DNA of 64,000 bases from Adhaeribacter terrigena (GCF_016623615.1 NZ_JAEHFX010000006.1:208748-272747), one strand, 5' to 3'. Positions 24,836 through 34,213 are shown, counted from the stretch's first letter. Notes: generated by a model not told the origin, from the sequence alone. Program-made: numbers and translations.

Positions 24836-27106
24836 ATGGAGCACCTACCAAAACTAATTCAAGACCTTGCCCTGATTCTGATTGTTGGCGCTATCACTAC
24901 TTTACTTTTCCGGAGTATTAAACAACCTTTGGTTTTAGGCTATATTATAGCCGGTTTACTGATCGGCCCGCATTTATCGCTCACGCCTAATGTTGTAGAC
25001 ACCGAAAACGTAGAAACACTGGCCGATATCGGGGTAATTTTCCTTTTGTTTAGTTTAGGTCTGGAGTTTAGCTTTAAAAAACTGATGCGGGTAGGAGGCT
25101 CTGCCAGCATCACAGCCTTTGTGGAAATTATTTTCATTACCGTAGCTGGGTTTTTCCTGGGTAAACTTATGGACTGGTCTACCATGGACAGCTTGTTTTT
25201 AGGCGGTATGCTGGCGAGTTCTTCTACCACCATCATTATCAAAGCGTTCGATGAATTGGGAATAAAAACCAAAATGTTCGCGCGCATCGTTTTCGGGGTG
25301 CTGGTAGTGGAAGATATTGTAGTGATCCTGCTTATGGTATTGCTTTCTACCATTGCCGTTACCCAACAATTTCAGGGCGCAGAAATGGCTTATACCGTGC
25401 TGAAACTGCTCTTTTTCCTGGCTTTGTGGTTTATTGCCGGCATTTTTCTGCTGCCTACTTTGCTGCGAAAAGCCAAACCCTTACTCGACGAAGAAACCTT
25501 ATTGATCTTATCTATCGGGCTTTGCCTGGGCATGGTGGTTTTAGCTACGCAAGCCGGATTTTCGGCGGAATTAGGAGCTTTTATCATGGGCTCGATTCTG
25601 GCAGAAACAACGGCGGCTGAAAAAGTAGAGCATATTCTTACGCCGGTTAAAAACCTGTTCGGCGCAATATTTTTTGTTTCGGTGGGCATGCTCATCGATC
25701 CGGAAACGATCTGGGAATACCGCTGGCCGGTGGTTTGGGTAACGTTGCTTACATTATTTGGTAAATTTTTCAGTACCACGCTGGGGGCTATTCTTTCCGG
25801 TCAACCGCTCAGGCAATCGGTACAGGTGGGCATGAGTATGGCGCAGATCGGGGAATTTGCCTTCATTGTGGCGGCCCTGGGCCTTTCCCTGGGCGTTACC
25901 AGCGATTTTATTTTCCCGGTTGCCGTAGGGGCTTCGGCCATTACTACGTTCACCACCCCGTACATGATCCAGTATTCTGAGCCGGTTTATAATTTCATTA
26001 CCCGCGTAACGCCGGAAAGGTGGCTGGTTGCTTTGAACAAATATTCCTCCGGCACGCAAAACATTCAGGCAGAAAGCAACTGGAAACGCCTCACCAAAGC
26101 TTATCTGAACATTGCGGTTACCAACGGCATAGTTTTACTGGCACTGATGTTAGTTTCCATCAAGTTTCTGATACCGTTTCTGGCTGAACATATTGACGAC
26201 GAGATTACCCGGAACGTGATTGCCCTGGTTATTTCCCTGGCCGCGGGATCGCCGTTCTTATGGGCTCTGATGACCAAAAGGCCGAAAAACATGGGTTTTA
26301 AAGAGCTCTGGCTTGAAAAAGAATATAGCCAGGGGCCTTTGCTGGTGCTGGAAGTAGTTCGGATGGCGCTGGGCATTCTGATCGTTGCCATCTGGGTGGA
26401 GCGCATTTTTTCCACTACTATTGCCATACTGGTGGCTGTACCCATCATCATCATTGTCATGTTCATGTTCTCAAAACGGATCCAGGCATTTTACCAGCGT
26501 CTGGAAGGCCGCTTTTTAAGCAACCTGCACGCGCGAGAAAGAGCCGAAGCCGCAAAGCTTTCCGAATCTGAAAACATTCTGAGCAAGCACTTCAGCCCGC
26601 AATCCGATCTTTCGCCCTGGGATGCGCACATGGTAGACCTGGAAGTAAACCAGCAGGCCGAATACATTGGTAAAACCCTGCAGGAGCTGGCCTGGCGCGA
26701 AAATTATGGGGTGAATATTGCCTACATTAAACGGGGCGACAAACTCATTTATGCTCCCGGCAAAAACAACAAACTGCTGCCTTTCGACCACGTGGGTATT
26801 ATTGCCACCGATGAACAAATGCAGGCTTTTAAACCAGTTTTCGATACGCTGGAAGCCGTAGATACCGCCGATCACAACATTGAAGACATTGTAGTGCAGA
26901 AAATTGTGGTTGACGAACATAACCGGCTGAAAGGCAAAACCGTGCTTAATTCCGGCATTCGCGAAAAAACCAACGGACTGGTAGTTGGCATTGAGCGCAA
27001 TAACGAACGAATCTTAAACCCGACTTCAACAACTACTTTTGAATGGGGCGATATTGTGTGGATTGTGGGCGAAAAGCAAAAAATCCAGAAGCTGAATACG
27101 CTGTAG
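24836..27106 (+). CDS. CPA2 cation/proton antiporter with two RCK_C domains
   Basis: 756 residues. The Na+/H+ exchanger (KefB/C-like) core of 11-12 membrane spans fills residues about 5-385; GLLIGP, LFSLGLEFSFKKL and ASSSTTIIIKAFDELG are typical. A second hydrophobic section (about 425-560) carries three or four more spans. The cytosolic tail has two RCK_C/TrkA-C modules (about 598-670 and 682-754) but no NAD-binding RCK_N, so ligand control would differ from KefC. It exports K+ or Na+ in exchange for protons in the inner membrane. No ancillary quinone reductase is next to it. Confidence 0.92.
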   Translation: MEHLPKLIQDLALILIVGAITTLLFRSIKQPLVLGYIIAGLLIGPHLSLTPNVVDTENVETLADIGVIFLLFSLGLEFSFKKLMRVGGSASITAFVEIIFITVAGFFLGKLMDWSTMDSLFLGGMLASSSTTIIIKAFDELGIKTKMFARIVFGVLVVEDIVVILLMVLLSTIAVTQQFQGAEMAYTVLKLLFFLALWFIAGIFLLPTLLRKAKPLLDEETLLILSIGLCLGMVVLATQAGFSAELGAFIMGSILAETTAAEKVEHILTPVKNLFGAIFFVSVGMLIDPETIWEYRWPVVWVTLLTLFGKFFSTTLGAILSGQPLRQSVQVGMSMAQIGEFAFIVAALGLSLGVTSDFIFPVAVGASAITTFTTPYMIQYSEPVYNFITRVTPERWLVALNKYSSGTQNIQAESNWKRLTKAYLNIAVTNGIVLLALMLVSIKFLIPFLAEHIDDEITRNVIALVISLAAGSPFLWALMTKRPKNMGFKELWLEKEYSQGPLLVLEVVRMALGILIVAIWVERIFSTTIAILVAVPIIIIVMFMFSKRIQAFYQRLEGRFLSNLHARERAEAAKLSESENILSKHFSPQSDLSPWDAHMVDLEVNQQAEYIGKTLQELAWRENYGVNIAYIKRGDKLIYAPGKNNKLLPFDHVGIIATDEQMQAFKPVFDTLEAVDTADHNIEDIVVQKIVVDEHNRLKGKTVLNSGIREKTNGLVVGIERNNERILNPTSTTTFEWGDIVWIVGEKQKIQKLNTL

Positions 27107-27120
27107 TCTGAACGAATTTT

Positions 27121-27163
27121 GAAAAAAAAGCTGAAAACGGTATGGTTTTCAGCTTAAAAAGTA
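27121..27163. terminator. terminator hairpin built from a CGSTAT repeat
   Basis: AAGCTGAAAAC, loop GGTATG, GTTTTCAGCTT: a perfect 11-bp stem whose centre is the repeat core AAAACGGTATGGTTTT. On the minus strand eight T's follow, so it ends the TPR gene at 27165; forward it ends the antiporter gene. The repeat unit itself spans 27134-27163. Confidence 0.88.
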
Positions 27164-27164
27164 A

Positions 27165-28292
27165 TTACTGGCATTTATTAAAATTTATTAGTTGGGCGGC
27201 TTGCTTTGCTCCAAGGCTGTAAGCTTTATTCAGATCGGCACAACCGCCAACTTTATTTTTCAGCATTACGCGGCAGTATCCTCTGCCTAAAAAAGCTTCG
27301 GCGTTTTTGGGTTGAATGGAAAGTGCATGGGTAAAGTCTTTTTCTCCCTCGACAAAACTTTTAAGAGCAATTTTTACTTCGCCGCGATGCCGAAGAAAAT
27401 CAGCCTGCTTTGGTTTCAAGGAGATAGCTTTGTTAAGATCAGCCAGAGCTTCGGTATTTTTATTCAGTTTTTTATAAGCAAGTCCCCGGTTAAAATATGC
27501 TTCCGGCCTTTTCTTATTCAGAGCAATAAATTTATTCAGGTCCTGTAAGCTGCCATTTGCATCGTTACGGGCATATTTGAGCAAAGCCCGATTATAAAAC
27601 GCATCTGCTTTGCCGGGAGACAAAACTACTGTTTGGGTAAAATCTTCTTCCGCTTCCAAACCATACCCTAAATCATTATAGGCTGAGCCTCTTTCAAAAT
27701 AGGCTTCGGTTAACTTAGAATTTCTGGCAATAGCTTCGGTAAAATCACTGATTGCTCCATGCATATCATTCAATTTCGCCTTTACTTTCCCGCGTTCCAA
27801 TAAGGCTTTCGCGGTTGGGCTTAACCTGATACTTTCATTCAGGTCAGCAATAGCATTTTTGCTTTCGCCGGCAATTACATGGTATAAAGCTCTTTCGTAA
27901 TACAGCGCGCCATCATTGGGTTCTAAAGCAATAGCTTCGTTAAAATCAGTTAAGGCTTCCGGATATTGTTTCAATTTCAATCTGGCTACTGCCCGGTTTT
28001 TAAAATTATTTTTATTGCTCCTGTCCATCAGAAGTGCCTGATCAAAATCTTTCAGCGCAGCCCGGTAATTTTTCAATTCCATTTGTGCTAGGCCTCGGTT
28101 CACATAAATTTCAGACATCATCGAATCTAAAGAAAGCGCTGCTGTATAAGCCACAACTGCTTCCTGATGCCGGCCAGCGTCGAAATGTTCATTGCCTTTC
28201 TGAAATTCATTTACATGTATTCTTTCCTGAGCCGAAATATGAAACGCCTGAATACTCAAAACAAAAAGTAAAAAAAGTAATCTTAGGTCCAT
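27165..28292 (-). CDS. secreted TPR-repeat protein
   Basis: 375 residues from ATG 28292 (MDLRLLFLLFVLSIQAFHISAQ is a clean signal peptide; an upstream start would add 7 residues in front of it). About ten 34-residue TPR units cover residues 28-370, with repeated YFNRGLAYKKLNKNTEALADL-type helices. Near-identical unit spacing suggests a continuous superhelix. Likely a periplasmic protein-interaction scaffold. Its partner is unknown; dnaB upstream on the same strand is separated by a terminator. Confidence 0.88.
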   Translation of the reverse strand: MDLRLLFLLFVLSIQAFHISAQERIHVNEFQKGNEHFDAGRHQEAVVAYTAALSLDSMMSEIYVNRGLAQMELKNYRAALKDFDQALLMDRSNKNNFKNRAVARLKLKQYPEALTDFNEAIALEPNDGALYYERALYHVIAGESKNAIADLNESIRLSPTAKALLERGKVKAKLNDMHGAISDFTEAIARNSKLTEAYFERGSAYNDLGYGLEAEEDFTQTVVLSPGKADAFYNRALLKYARNDANGSLQDLNKFIALNKKRPEAYFNRGLAYKKLNKNTEALADLNKAISLKPKQADFLRHRGEVKIALKSFVEGEKDFTHALSIQPKNAEAFLGRGYCRVMLKNKVGGCADLNKAYSLGAKQAAQLINFNKCQ

Positions 28293-28390
28293 GAAAATTT
28301 GAATTATTAACAAAAAACTAAACTACTTTATTAAATCAGCTTGGACAATTAAATGGAATTAAAACAACCTTCAGAAGTTCAGTATAGGCA

Positions 28391-28424
28391 TAAAAAAAGG
28401 CTCTGCAGTATTGCAGAGCCTTTT
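28391..28424 (-). terminator. intrinsic terminator after dnaB
   Basis: AAAAGGCTCTGCA and TGCAGAGCCTTTT with a 4-base loop; seven T's follow on the minus strand. Confidence 0.92.
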
Positions 28425-28448
28425 CCCAGTTAAAATAATACCGTTTTA
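28419..28448 (-). repeat. CGSTAT dispersed repeat containing the dnaB stop
   Basis: On the minus strand the dnaB stop TAA opens the core AAAACGGTATTATTTT, and the repeat tail runs into the terminator arm. Confidence 0.7.
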
Positions 28449-30005
28449 AAAAGGTGGTTCTTCATCGAAGGCTGAACCCGGGAAGCCGCTGCCGTCGTTC
28501 ATTTTGCTGCCTAAACGAATCGTTCCTGGGGTTTCGTTTTCAAAATTGCTGGCCGAAGAAAAACTGCCTGGATTAAAATCAGCATTGAAATCGCCGTCGA
28601 GATCCGCAAATTTTGTGTACTTGCCGATGAATTTCAGGATCACGTTTTCCAGGGAACCGTTCCGGTGTTTGGCAATGATTACTTCACCAGTTCCGGCTGT
28701 CGGGTTACCCATTTCATCTTCCGTAATTTTATAATATTCCGGACGGTACAGGAACACTACCATATCAGCATCCTGCTCAATAGAACCGGATTCACGTAAG
28801 TCGGAAAGCATTGGTTTTTTATCGCCGCCGCGGGTTTCCACGGCCCGGCTTAACTGCGAAAGCGCAATTACCGGCACGCTTAATTCCTTGGCGATCATTT
28901 TCAAAGCCCGCGAAATGGAAGCGATTTCCTGTTCACGGTTACCCGGGCCTTTACCGTCGGTTGAGCCGGTCATGAGCTGCAGGTAATCAATGATCACCAT
29001 CTGGATGTCGTGATGGGCTTTTAAGCGGCGGCATTTGGTACGAAGCTCACGAATGGAAAGCCCCGGCGTATCATCAATGTAAATGGGGGCTTCGGAAAGT
29101 TTAGCAATTTTATGGTTCAGCTGTGCCCACTCGTATTCTTCCAGGTTGCCTTTTTTGATCTTCTCCGAATCCAGTTCCGCTTCCGCTGAAATAAGACGAT
29201 TTACGAGCTGTAGCGAAGACATCTCCAAAGAGAAAATAGCTACCGGTTTTTTAAATTCTACGGCAGCATTCCGCATGGCTGAAACTACGAAAGCGGTTTT
29301 ACCCATACCCGGACGGGCTGCCAGGATAATTAAATCGGAAGGTTGCCAGCCGGAAGTTACGCGGTCCAGAGCGGTAAAGCCGGAAGGAACCCCGGTTAAG
29401 CCTTCCTTCTGGTTTTTCTTTACTTCCAGTTCTTTAATGGCTTTCACCATTAACGAGCGCATATCGTCGAAGTTCTTGCGGATGTTCGATTCAGATACTT
29501 CGAAGAGCTGGGCCTCAGTTCTATCCAACAGGTCGAAAACGTCGGTAGTATCTTCGTAGGCTTTGCTTAAAACTTCGGAAGAAATGCCAATGAGTTCACG
29601 CTTGATGGAATTTTCGGAAATGATACGGGCGTGAAACTCGATGTTGGCCGCTGAGTTTACGCGGGTAGTGAGCTGCGAAACGTAGTACGGTCCGCCTACA
29701 AATTCGAGTTCGCCGCGTTCGCGTAATTCGGTTACAACCGTCAGGATATCGATTGGTTCTGATTTATCGAAGAGGCCAACGATGGCGGAGAAAATTTTCT
29801 GGTGCGCTTCTTTGTAAAAACTTTGCGGGCGCAGAATATCAATTACGGTGGTTAAAGCGTCTTTTTCGAGCATTAAGGCGCCCAAAACAGCTTCTTCCAG
29901 TTCCAGGGCCTGGGGGGGCAATTTGCCTACGCCTGCCGGCAACACCGATTTTGCGTTCCAACCGTTTTTGGTTTTTGTCTGAAACTTTACGTTATTCTCT
30001 TCCAT
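28446..30005 (-). CDS. dnaB: replicative DNA helicase
   Basis: 519 residues. The N-terminal DnaB primase-interaction domain (about 28-130; LPPQALELEEAVLGALML), a linker helix and a RecA-type ATPase domain with Walker A ARPGMGKTAF (about residue 230) are present. Walker B is MVIIDYLQLMTG, and SQLSRAVETRGGDKKPMLSDLRESGSIEQDADMVVFLYR carries the arginine finger region. No intein. The C-terminal 50 residues are Gly/Ser/Asp-rich and disordered. It unwinds DNA at the fork. The TAA stop overlaps a dispersed repeat. Confidence 0.97.
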   Translation of the reverse strand: MEENNVKFQTKTKNGWNAKSVLPAGVGKLPPQALELEEAVLGALMLEKDALTTVIDILRPQSFYKEAHQKIFSAIVGLFDKSEPIDILTVVTELRERGELEFVGGPYYVSQLTTRVNSAANIEFHARIISENSIKRELIGISSEVLSKAYEDTTDVFDLLDRTEAQLFEVSESNIRKNFDDMRSLMVKAIKELEVKKNQKEGLTGVPSGFTALDRVTSGWQPSDLIILAARPGMGKTAFVVSAMRNAAVEFKKPVAIFSLEMSSLQLVNRLISAEAELDSEKIKKGNLEEYEWAQLNHKIAKLSEAPIYIDDTPGLSIRELRTKCRRLKAHHDIQMVIIDYLQLMTGSTDGKGPGNREQEIASISRALKMIAKELSVPVIALSQLSRAVETRGGDKKPMLSDLRESGSIEQDADMVVFLYRPEYYKITEDEMGNPTAGTGEVIIAKHRNGSLENVILKFIGKYTKFADLDGDFNADFNPGSFSSASNFENETPGTIRLGSKMNDGSGFPGSAFDEEPPF

Positions 30006-30115
30006 AGCCTTATCTTCCTAATTCAAACAAATCTACTGCAAAAACCGGCAGAATAATAAACAAGTTGTTCACAAAAAGTCCACTTTCCTGAAAGCCAGTA
30101 AATTAAATTTCGGTT

Positions 30116-30146
30116 AGTTTTTAAGCCTAAAAGCATACCATTTTCA
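30116..30146 (-). repeat. CGSTAT dispersed repeat between dnaB and mpl
   Basis: AGTTTTTAAGCCTAAAAGCA then TACCATTTTC; core AAAATGGTATGCTTTT. Confidence 0.8.
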
Positions 30147-30217
30147 CTATATTGGTTTAAGCAATTGGGATGCTTTCAAAATTAAAAACCGGCCATAGGC
30201 GAAGAAGTTTATTTTCG

Positions 30218-30225
30218 TACTTTTG
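30218..30225 (+). promoter_or_regulatory. candidate -7 box for mpl
   Basis: TACTTTTG, 21 bases before the ATG. Confidence 0.5.
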
Positions 30226-30245
30226 CTTTCTTACCATGCTATTTT

Positions 30246-31619
30246 ATGCTTTCGAACGAATATAAACGCATTCATTTAATTGCTACCGGTGGCAGCATTA
30301 TGCACAACCTGGCTTTGGCCCTGGCCGAAAAAGGCCTGCAGGTTACCGGGTCTGACGACGAAATTTTTGAACCTGCCAAAAGCCGTCTGGCTGAGGCCGG
30401 TTTGCTGCCGGAAAAAGAAGGCTGGTTCCCGGAAAAAGTTACGGCTGAACTGGATGCAGTAATTGTGGGTATGCACGCCCGCGCCGATAATCCGGAACTG
30501 CTCAAAGCCCAGGAGTTGAACCTGCCGGTTTATTCGTTCCCGGAGTTTATTTACGAGCAAAGCAAAAACAAACAGCGCATTGTAATTGGCGGCAGCCACG
30601 GAAAAACCTCCATTACCAGCATTATTATGCACGTGCTGCAGTACCACAACCGCAAGTTCGATTACGCGGTGGGCGCGCAGCTGGAAGGTTTTAAGAACAT
30701 GGTAAAGCTGACGGAAGATGCGCCGATCATTATAATTGAAGGCGATGAATACCTTTCTTCGCCAATTCTACGGGTGCCGAAATTCCATTTGTATCATCAC
30801 CACATCGGCGTAATTTCCGGCATTTCCTGGGATCATATCAACGTGTTCCCGGACGAGAAAATGTACCGCGAGCAGTTCCGCATTTTTGCCGACATGACCC
30901 CCAAAGCCGGCGTGATGATCTACAACCAGGACGACGAGCAGGTAGCCCACGTGTGCGTGCCGCGTACACAGGACGCTAAATTTATTGGTTACAGCGTGCA
31001 TGAGCATAAGATCAAAAACGGGAAGACCTGGCTCATCACCAAAAAAGACCCGGTAGAAATTCAGATCTTTGGCGAGCATAACCTGCGGAATATCAGCGCG
31101 GCTAAGGAAGTTTGCAAGGAGATCGGGATCAAGGGTGCTGCTTTTTACGAAGCACTGGCCACCTTTAAAGGTGCGGCTAAAAGATTAGAGAAATTAGGCG
31201 AAAAAAATTCTACGGTAATTTACCGTGATTTTGCACACGCGCCTTCCAAAGTAAAAGCTACTACCGAAGCCCTGAAAAAACAATTCCCGCACCGGAAGTT
31301 GGTTGCTTGTTTGGAATTGCATACCTTCAGCAGCCTGAACAAAGCTTTCCTGCCGCAATATGCAGGCGCTTTGCATGCGGCCGATGTGCCGGTGGTGTAC
31401 TTCAACCCAAAAACGGTGGAACATAAGCGCATGGAAATGCTGGATGAAAGCCAGATAAAAGAAGCGTTCAAAAATCCGAACATCAGGGTTTTTACCAATA
31501 GCAAAGTCCTGCAGGCATTTATTGAAGATCAAAATTGGCAAGAGCAGAATCTGCTCCTGATGAGTTCGGGAAATTACGACAACCTGGATTTTAAACATTT
31601 GACGGAGAAAGTGCTTTAA
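30246..31619 (+). CDS. mpl: UDP-MurNAc:L-Ala-gamma-D-Glu-meso-DAP ligase (Mpl)
   Basis: Murein tripeptide recycling ligase of the Mur family, 457 residues. N-terminal Rossmann HLIATGGSIMHNLALALAEKG, ATP loop GGSHGKTS (residues 115-122), EGDEYLSS, HNLRNISAA and FAHAPSKVKAT are present. Replacement of the MurC-type GIHG start by ATGGSIMHN, and the DEYLSS segment, favour Mpl over MurC. It reattaches recovered tripeptide to UDP-MurNAc and so saves DAP made by the lysC pathway. Confidence 0.93.
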   Translation: MLSNEYKRIHLIATGGSIMHNLALALAEKGLQVTGSDDEIFEPAKSRLAEAGLLPEKEGWFPEKVTAELDAVIVGMHARADNPELLKAQELNLPVYSFPEFIYEQSKNKQRIVIGGSHGKTSITSIIMHVLQYHNRKFDYAVGAQLEGFKNMVKLTEDAPIIIIEGDEYLSSPILRVPKFHLYHHHIGVISGISWDHINVFPDEKMYREQFRIFADMTPKAGVMIYNQDDEQVAHVCVPRTQDAKFIGYSVHEHKIKNGKTWLITKKDPVEIQIFGEHNLRNISAAKEVCKEIGIKGAAFYEALATFKGAAKRLEKLGEKNSTVIYRDFAHAPSKVKATTEALKKQFPHRKLVACLELHTFSSLNKAFLPQYAGALHAADVPVVYFNPKTVEHKRMEMLDESQIKEAFKNPNIRVFTNSKVLQAFIEDQNWQEQNLLLMSSGNYDNLDFKHLTEKVL

Positions 31620-31781
31620 AACCAATCCTTCCTTTTAAAAGAGGCGAGCTTTAAAATTTCTAAAGTGGGGTTTTAACAACTAAACCTGATTTTTCAGGGC
31701 ATCCCGATTTTAGGAGGAATCTATTTCAGTTCGAATGCCAAGCCAGATCCCGCGCATGCCCGGGATAACTTTCATTCGAAA

Positions 31782-31815
31782 CTGACTTTTTTACCCATTT
31801 TCGATACCGTTTTTG
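31782..31815 (-). repeat. CGSTAT dispersed repeat before exonuclease
   Basis: CTGACTTTTTTACCCATTTT then CGATACCGTTTTTG. Confidence 0.8.
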
Positions 31816-31857
31816 CGAATAATTAATTATTATTCATTAGCCATTAATCATTAAACT

Positions 31858-32670
31858 ATGAAGCTGAACCTGAGAAAGCCCATTGTGTTTTTCGATCTGG
31901 AAACTACCGGAACCGATATTTGCAAAGACCGGATTGTGGAGATCAGCGTGCTGAAAGTGATGCCTGATGGTGAAGAAATCCTGAAAACGCGGAAGATCAA
32001 CCCAACCATTCCGATTCCACTGGAGTCGAGCATGATCCATAAAATTTACGACGACGACGTGAAGGATTGTCCTACGTTTGCGCAGGTTGCCAAGAATCTG
32101 TATGATTTTATGCAGGGTTGCGACCTGGGCGGTTATAACCTGCTCAAATTCGACATCCCTTTGCTGGCCGAGGAATTTTTGCGCTGCAACATCGAGTTCG
32201 ACCTGGAAAACCGCGCCGTGGTAGATGTATGCCGCATTTTTCACCAGATGGAACAACGGACTTTAAGTGCGGCCTATAAATTTTATTGCGACAAAGCCCT
32301 GGATAATGCCCATAGTGCGGAAGCTGATACGGTGGCCACTTACGAAATTCTAAAAGCGCAGATCCTGCGGTACGAAAACGTTTCGATGGTTTCGGCGGAT
32401 CTGAAAGAAGTTTTTCCGGTTTGCAACGACATGCAGCAGCTGCATAAATTTACAGCGCAAAACACGGCCGATCTTTCCGGCAGAATTGTTTACAATAACG
32501 CCGGCCGCGAAGTTTTCAATTTCGGGAAACATAAAAATGTGCCAGTGGAAGACGTGCTTGTTAAGGAACCAAGTTATTACGACTGGATGATGAAAGGTGA
32601 ATTTCCGCTTTACACCAAGAAAGTACTGACCAAAATCAAGTTGCGCGGCGTTACGATGTTTAAAGCCTAA
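31858..32670 (+). CDS. DnaQ-family 3'-5' exonuclease
   Basis: 270 residues. DEDDh exonuclease domain at about 7-170: FFDLETTGTD (Exo I Asp/Glu), GYNLLKFDIPLLAEEF (Exo II Asp) and HSAEADTVATYEIL (Exo III His/Asp). A C-terminal segment (about 205-265; VFNFGKHKNVPVEDVLVKEPSYYDWMM) resembles the small domain that follows the nuclease in Bacteroidota polymerase-III-epsilon-like proteins. Probably DNA repair or proofreading; the exact substrate is unknown. A G-poor array (31823-31856) lies just before the ATG. Confidence 0.9.
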   Translation: MKLNLRKPIVFFDLETTGTDICKDRIVEISVLKVMPDGEEILKTRKINPTIPIPLESSMIHKIYDDDVKDCPTFAQVAKNLYDFMQGCDLGGYNLLKFDIPLLAEEFLRCNIEFDLENRAVVDVCRIFHQMEQRTLSAAYKFYCDKALDNAHSAEADTVATYEILKAQILRYENVSMVSADLKEVFPVCNDMQQLHKFTAQNTADLSGRIVYNNAGREVFNFGKHKNVPVEDVLVKEPSYYDWMMKGEFPLYTKKVLTKIKLRGVTMFKA

Positions 32671-32688
32671 AAATCCTCCTAAACATAA

Positions 32689-32730
32689 AAACCAAAAAAG
32701 TCCGGCTCTTCTGCCGGACTTTTTTGGTTT
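32689..32730. terminator. bidirectional terminator with 18-bp stem
   Basis: AACCAAAAAAGTCCGGC and its exact complement with a 6-base loop; T-run and A-run inside the stem serve both convergent genes. Its right arm forms the GACTTTTTTGG part of the next repeat. Confidence 0.93.
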
Positions 32731-32747
32731 AAAATTATACCGTTTTA
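32717..32747 (-). repeat. CGSTAT dispersed repeat overlapping terminator and stop codon
   Basis: GGACTTTTTTGGTTTAAAAT then TATACCGTTTTA; includes the stop codon of the 27-residue ORF. Confidence 0.75.
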
Positions 32748-32828
32748 TTTCTTTTTCTGCCGTTTATCACCGGCTAAGGTGGTAGCGGCTAAAACGGCCA
32801 GGGCGGTTAAGATCAGTTTCTTCCACAT
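32745..32828 (-). CDS. 27-residue membrane or exported peptide
   Basis: ATG at 32828, one base after the stop of the lipoprotein gene. Translation is MWKKLILTALAVLAATTLAG followed by a Lys/Arg-rich tail DKRQKKK. That is a basic N-terminus, a 15-residue hydrophobic helix and a strongly basic end, so a single-span membrane peptide or cleaved exported peptide. One-base spacing suggests translational coupling to the lipoprotein. It closes the M48 operon before a terminator. No family recognised. Confidence 0.6.
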   Translation of the reverse strand: MWKKLILTALAVLAATTLAGDKRQKKK

Positions 32829-32829
32829 T

Positions 32830-33360
32830 TCAGCGGCGCATAAAACTGTTGGTTTCGGCTACGGAATAGGAACAGGAACCGGCGCTTGCTTCTTCCTGAC
32901 ATTCGGAACCGGTAATAATATTATGATCGTAGGTGAAAAGGCAGAATTCGCAGTCGCGGCTGGTGGTAACGTATTTCCGGGAATTGGAGCTTACGTATAA
33001 ACTGTTGTCTTCGGAAACGTGAAGCTCTAAAGCCATCATCCGGAATTCGCCGTTCTTCTGCCCGATCCCTACGGCGTAGTAGTACGGCTTATCATTTTTA
33101 GTGGCCTGCACCCTTCTGATCTGCGCATGATCTACCACGGTGCCATCGCCAAATTCATCGATAAACGGTTGCAGCATTTTTTCGGGCTCCACGGCATACG
33201 TTACGCTATCGAAGATCATTTGCCCGAGCAATTTTCCGGCTGCTACTTTTTCCCCATTCTGTTCTACGGGCATGTTGATTACTTCCGGAAAATTGCCTTC
33301 GCGCTGGCAGGCAGAACCGAGCAACAGGACAGCACTAAAAATGAATGCATACTTTTTCAT
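32830..33360 (-). CDS. lipoprotein, unknown function
   Basis: 176 residues with lipobox LLGSAC (Cys18) after a short hydrophobic segment, so lipid-anchored. The mature part is hydrophilic. Four further cysteines cluster near the C-terminus (DCEFCLFTYDHN, SECQEE and GSCSYSV), suggesting disulphides. The gene starts 20 bases after the M48 lipoprotein stop, so the two and the 27-residue peptide form one transcription unit. Confidence 0.85.
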   Translation of the reverse strand: MKKYAFIFSAVLLLGSACQREGNFPEVINMPVEQNGEKVAAGKLLGQMIFDSVTYAVEPEKMLQPFIDEFGDGTVVDHAQIRRVQATKNDKPYYYAVGIGQKNGEFRMMALELHVSEDNSLYVSSNSRKYVTTSRDCEFCLFTYDHNIITGSECQEEASAGSCSYSVAETNSFMRR

Positions 33361-33379
33361 GATATTACCCTAGCGTTTT

Positions 33380-34174
33380 TTAGCGTGGTTTATAATATTT
33401 CATGGCTTCCGGCATTAAACGGCGCAGATCGTTGATACGCGTGGCATCGGAAGGGTGAGTGGATAAAAATTCCGGGGGAGCTTGTCCGCTGCCCTGGGCC
33501 GCCATGCGTTCCCAGAACGGAATTGCCTGCTGCGGATCGTAACCGGCCATGGCCATAAAAATCAGTCCCAAATGGTCGGCTTCCGATTCCTGGGTGCGGC
33601 CGTATTTAAGCAAACCTAAGCCCGAACCTACGTTGTAAGAAGTTAAAAACAAACTGCGCGTCTGGGCCGGTTTCTGAGAAAGAGCAACATCCAGCGCTAC
33701 GCCGCCTAACTGCTGGGCCAGGCCCTGGCTCATGCGTTCGTTGCCGTGTTTGGCAATGGCGTGGGCAATTTCGTGGCCCATTACTACGGCCAGGCCGGTT
33801 TCGTTCTGGGTTAAAGGCAAGATGCCGGTATATACCACCACTTTTCCGCCGGGCATACACCAGGCGTTAGGCGTTTTATCTTCCACCAGGTTAAATTCCC
33901 ACTGAAATCCGGCCAGTTCGTTGCTTAAATTATTTTGCGCCATGTAGGCTTCCACGGCCTGCTGAATGCGCTGCCCTACCCTTTTCACCATGGCCGTGTT
34001 GGCTGCATCGGAAGAAAGGCGGTTTTGTTTCAGGAAAGTATCGTATTCGGAAAAGCTCATGGAAAGCATTTGCGAATCGGGCACCAGATCGAGCTGCCGG
34101 CGGCCGGTAACCGGAACCGTGGAACAACTAACGGCAGCGAACAAACAACTGGCGAGGAAAAATTTTCTTAACAT
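33380..34174 (-). CDS. M48-family metallopeptidase lipoprotein
   Basis: 264 residues. Lipobox AVSCS (Cys17) directs lipid anchoring. The zinc motif H134-E135-I-A-H138 lies in MGHEIAHAIAKHGNERMS, and the third ligand is the Glu of QESEADHLGLIFMAMAGYDP. This is the YcaL/LoiP-like short M48 architecture, acting in the periplasm on misassembled outer-membrane proteins in E. coli. The STHPSDATRINDL segment near the end is typical. It heads a three-gene unit with a Cys-containing lipoprotein and a small peptide. Confidence 0.93.
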   Translation of the reverse strand: MLRKFFLASCLFAAVSCSTVPVTGRRQLDLVPDSQMLSMSFSEYDTFLKQNRLSSDAANTAMVKRVGQRIQQAVEAYMAQNNLSNELAGFQWEFNLVEDKTPNAWCMPGGKVVVYTGILPLTQNETGLAVVMGHEIAHAIAKHGNERMSQGLAQQLGGVALDVALSQKPAQTRSLFLTSYNVGSGLGLLKYGRTQESEADHLGLIFMAMAGYDPQQAIPFWERMAAQGSGQAPPEFLSTHPSDATRINDLRRLMPEAMKYYKPR

Positions 34175-34181
34175 AATGATT

Positions 34182-34213
34182 CTACTTTTTAGTATGAAAA
34201 AGATAGCGTTTGG
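34182..34213 (-). repeat. CGSTAT dispersed repeat upstream of M48 gene
   Basis: CTACTTTTTAGTATGAAAAA then GATAGCGTTTGG, 8 bases before the M48 start on its strand. Confidence 0.75.
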
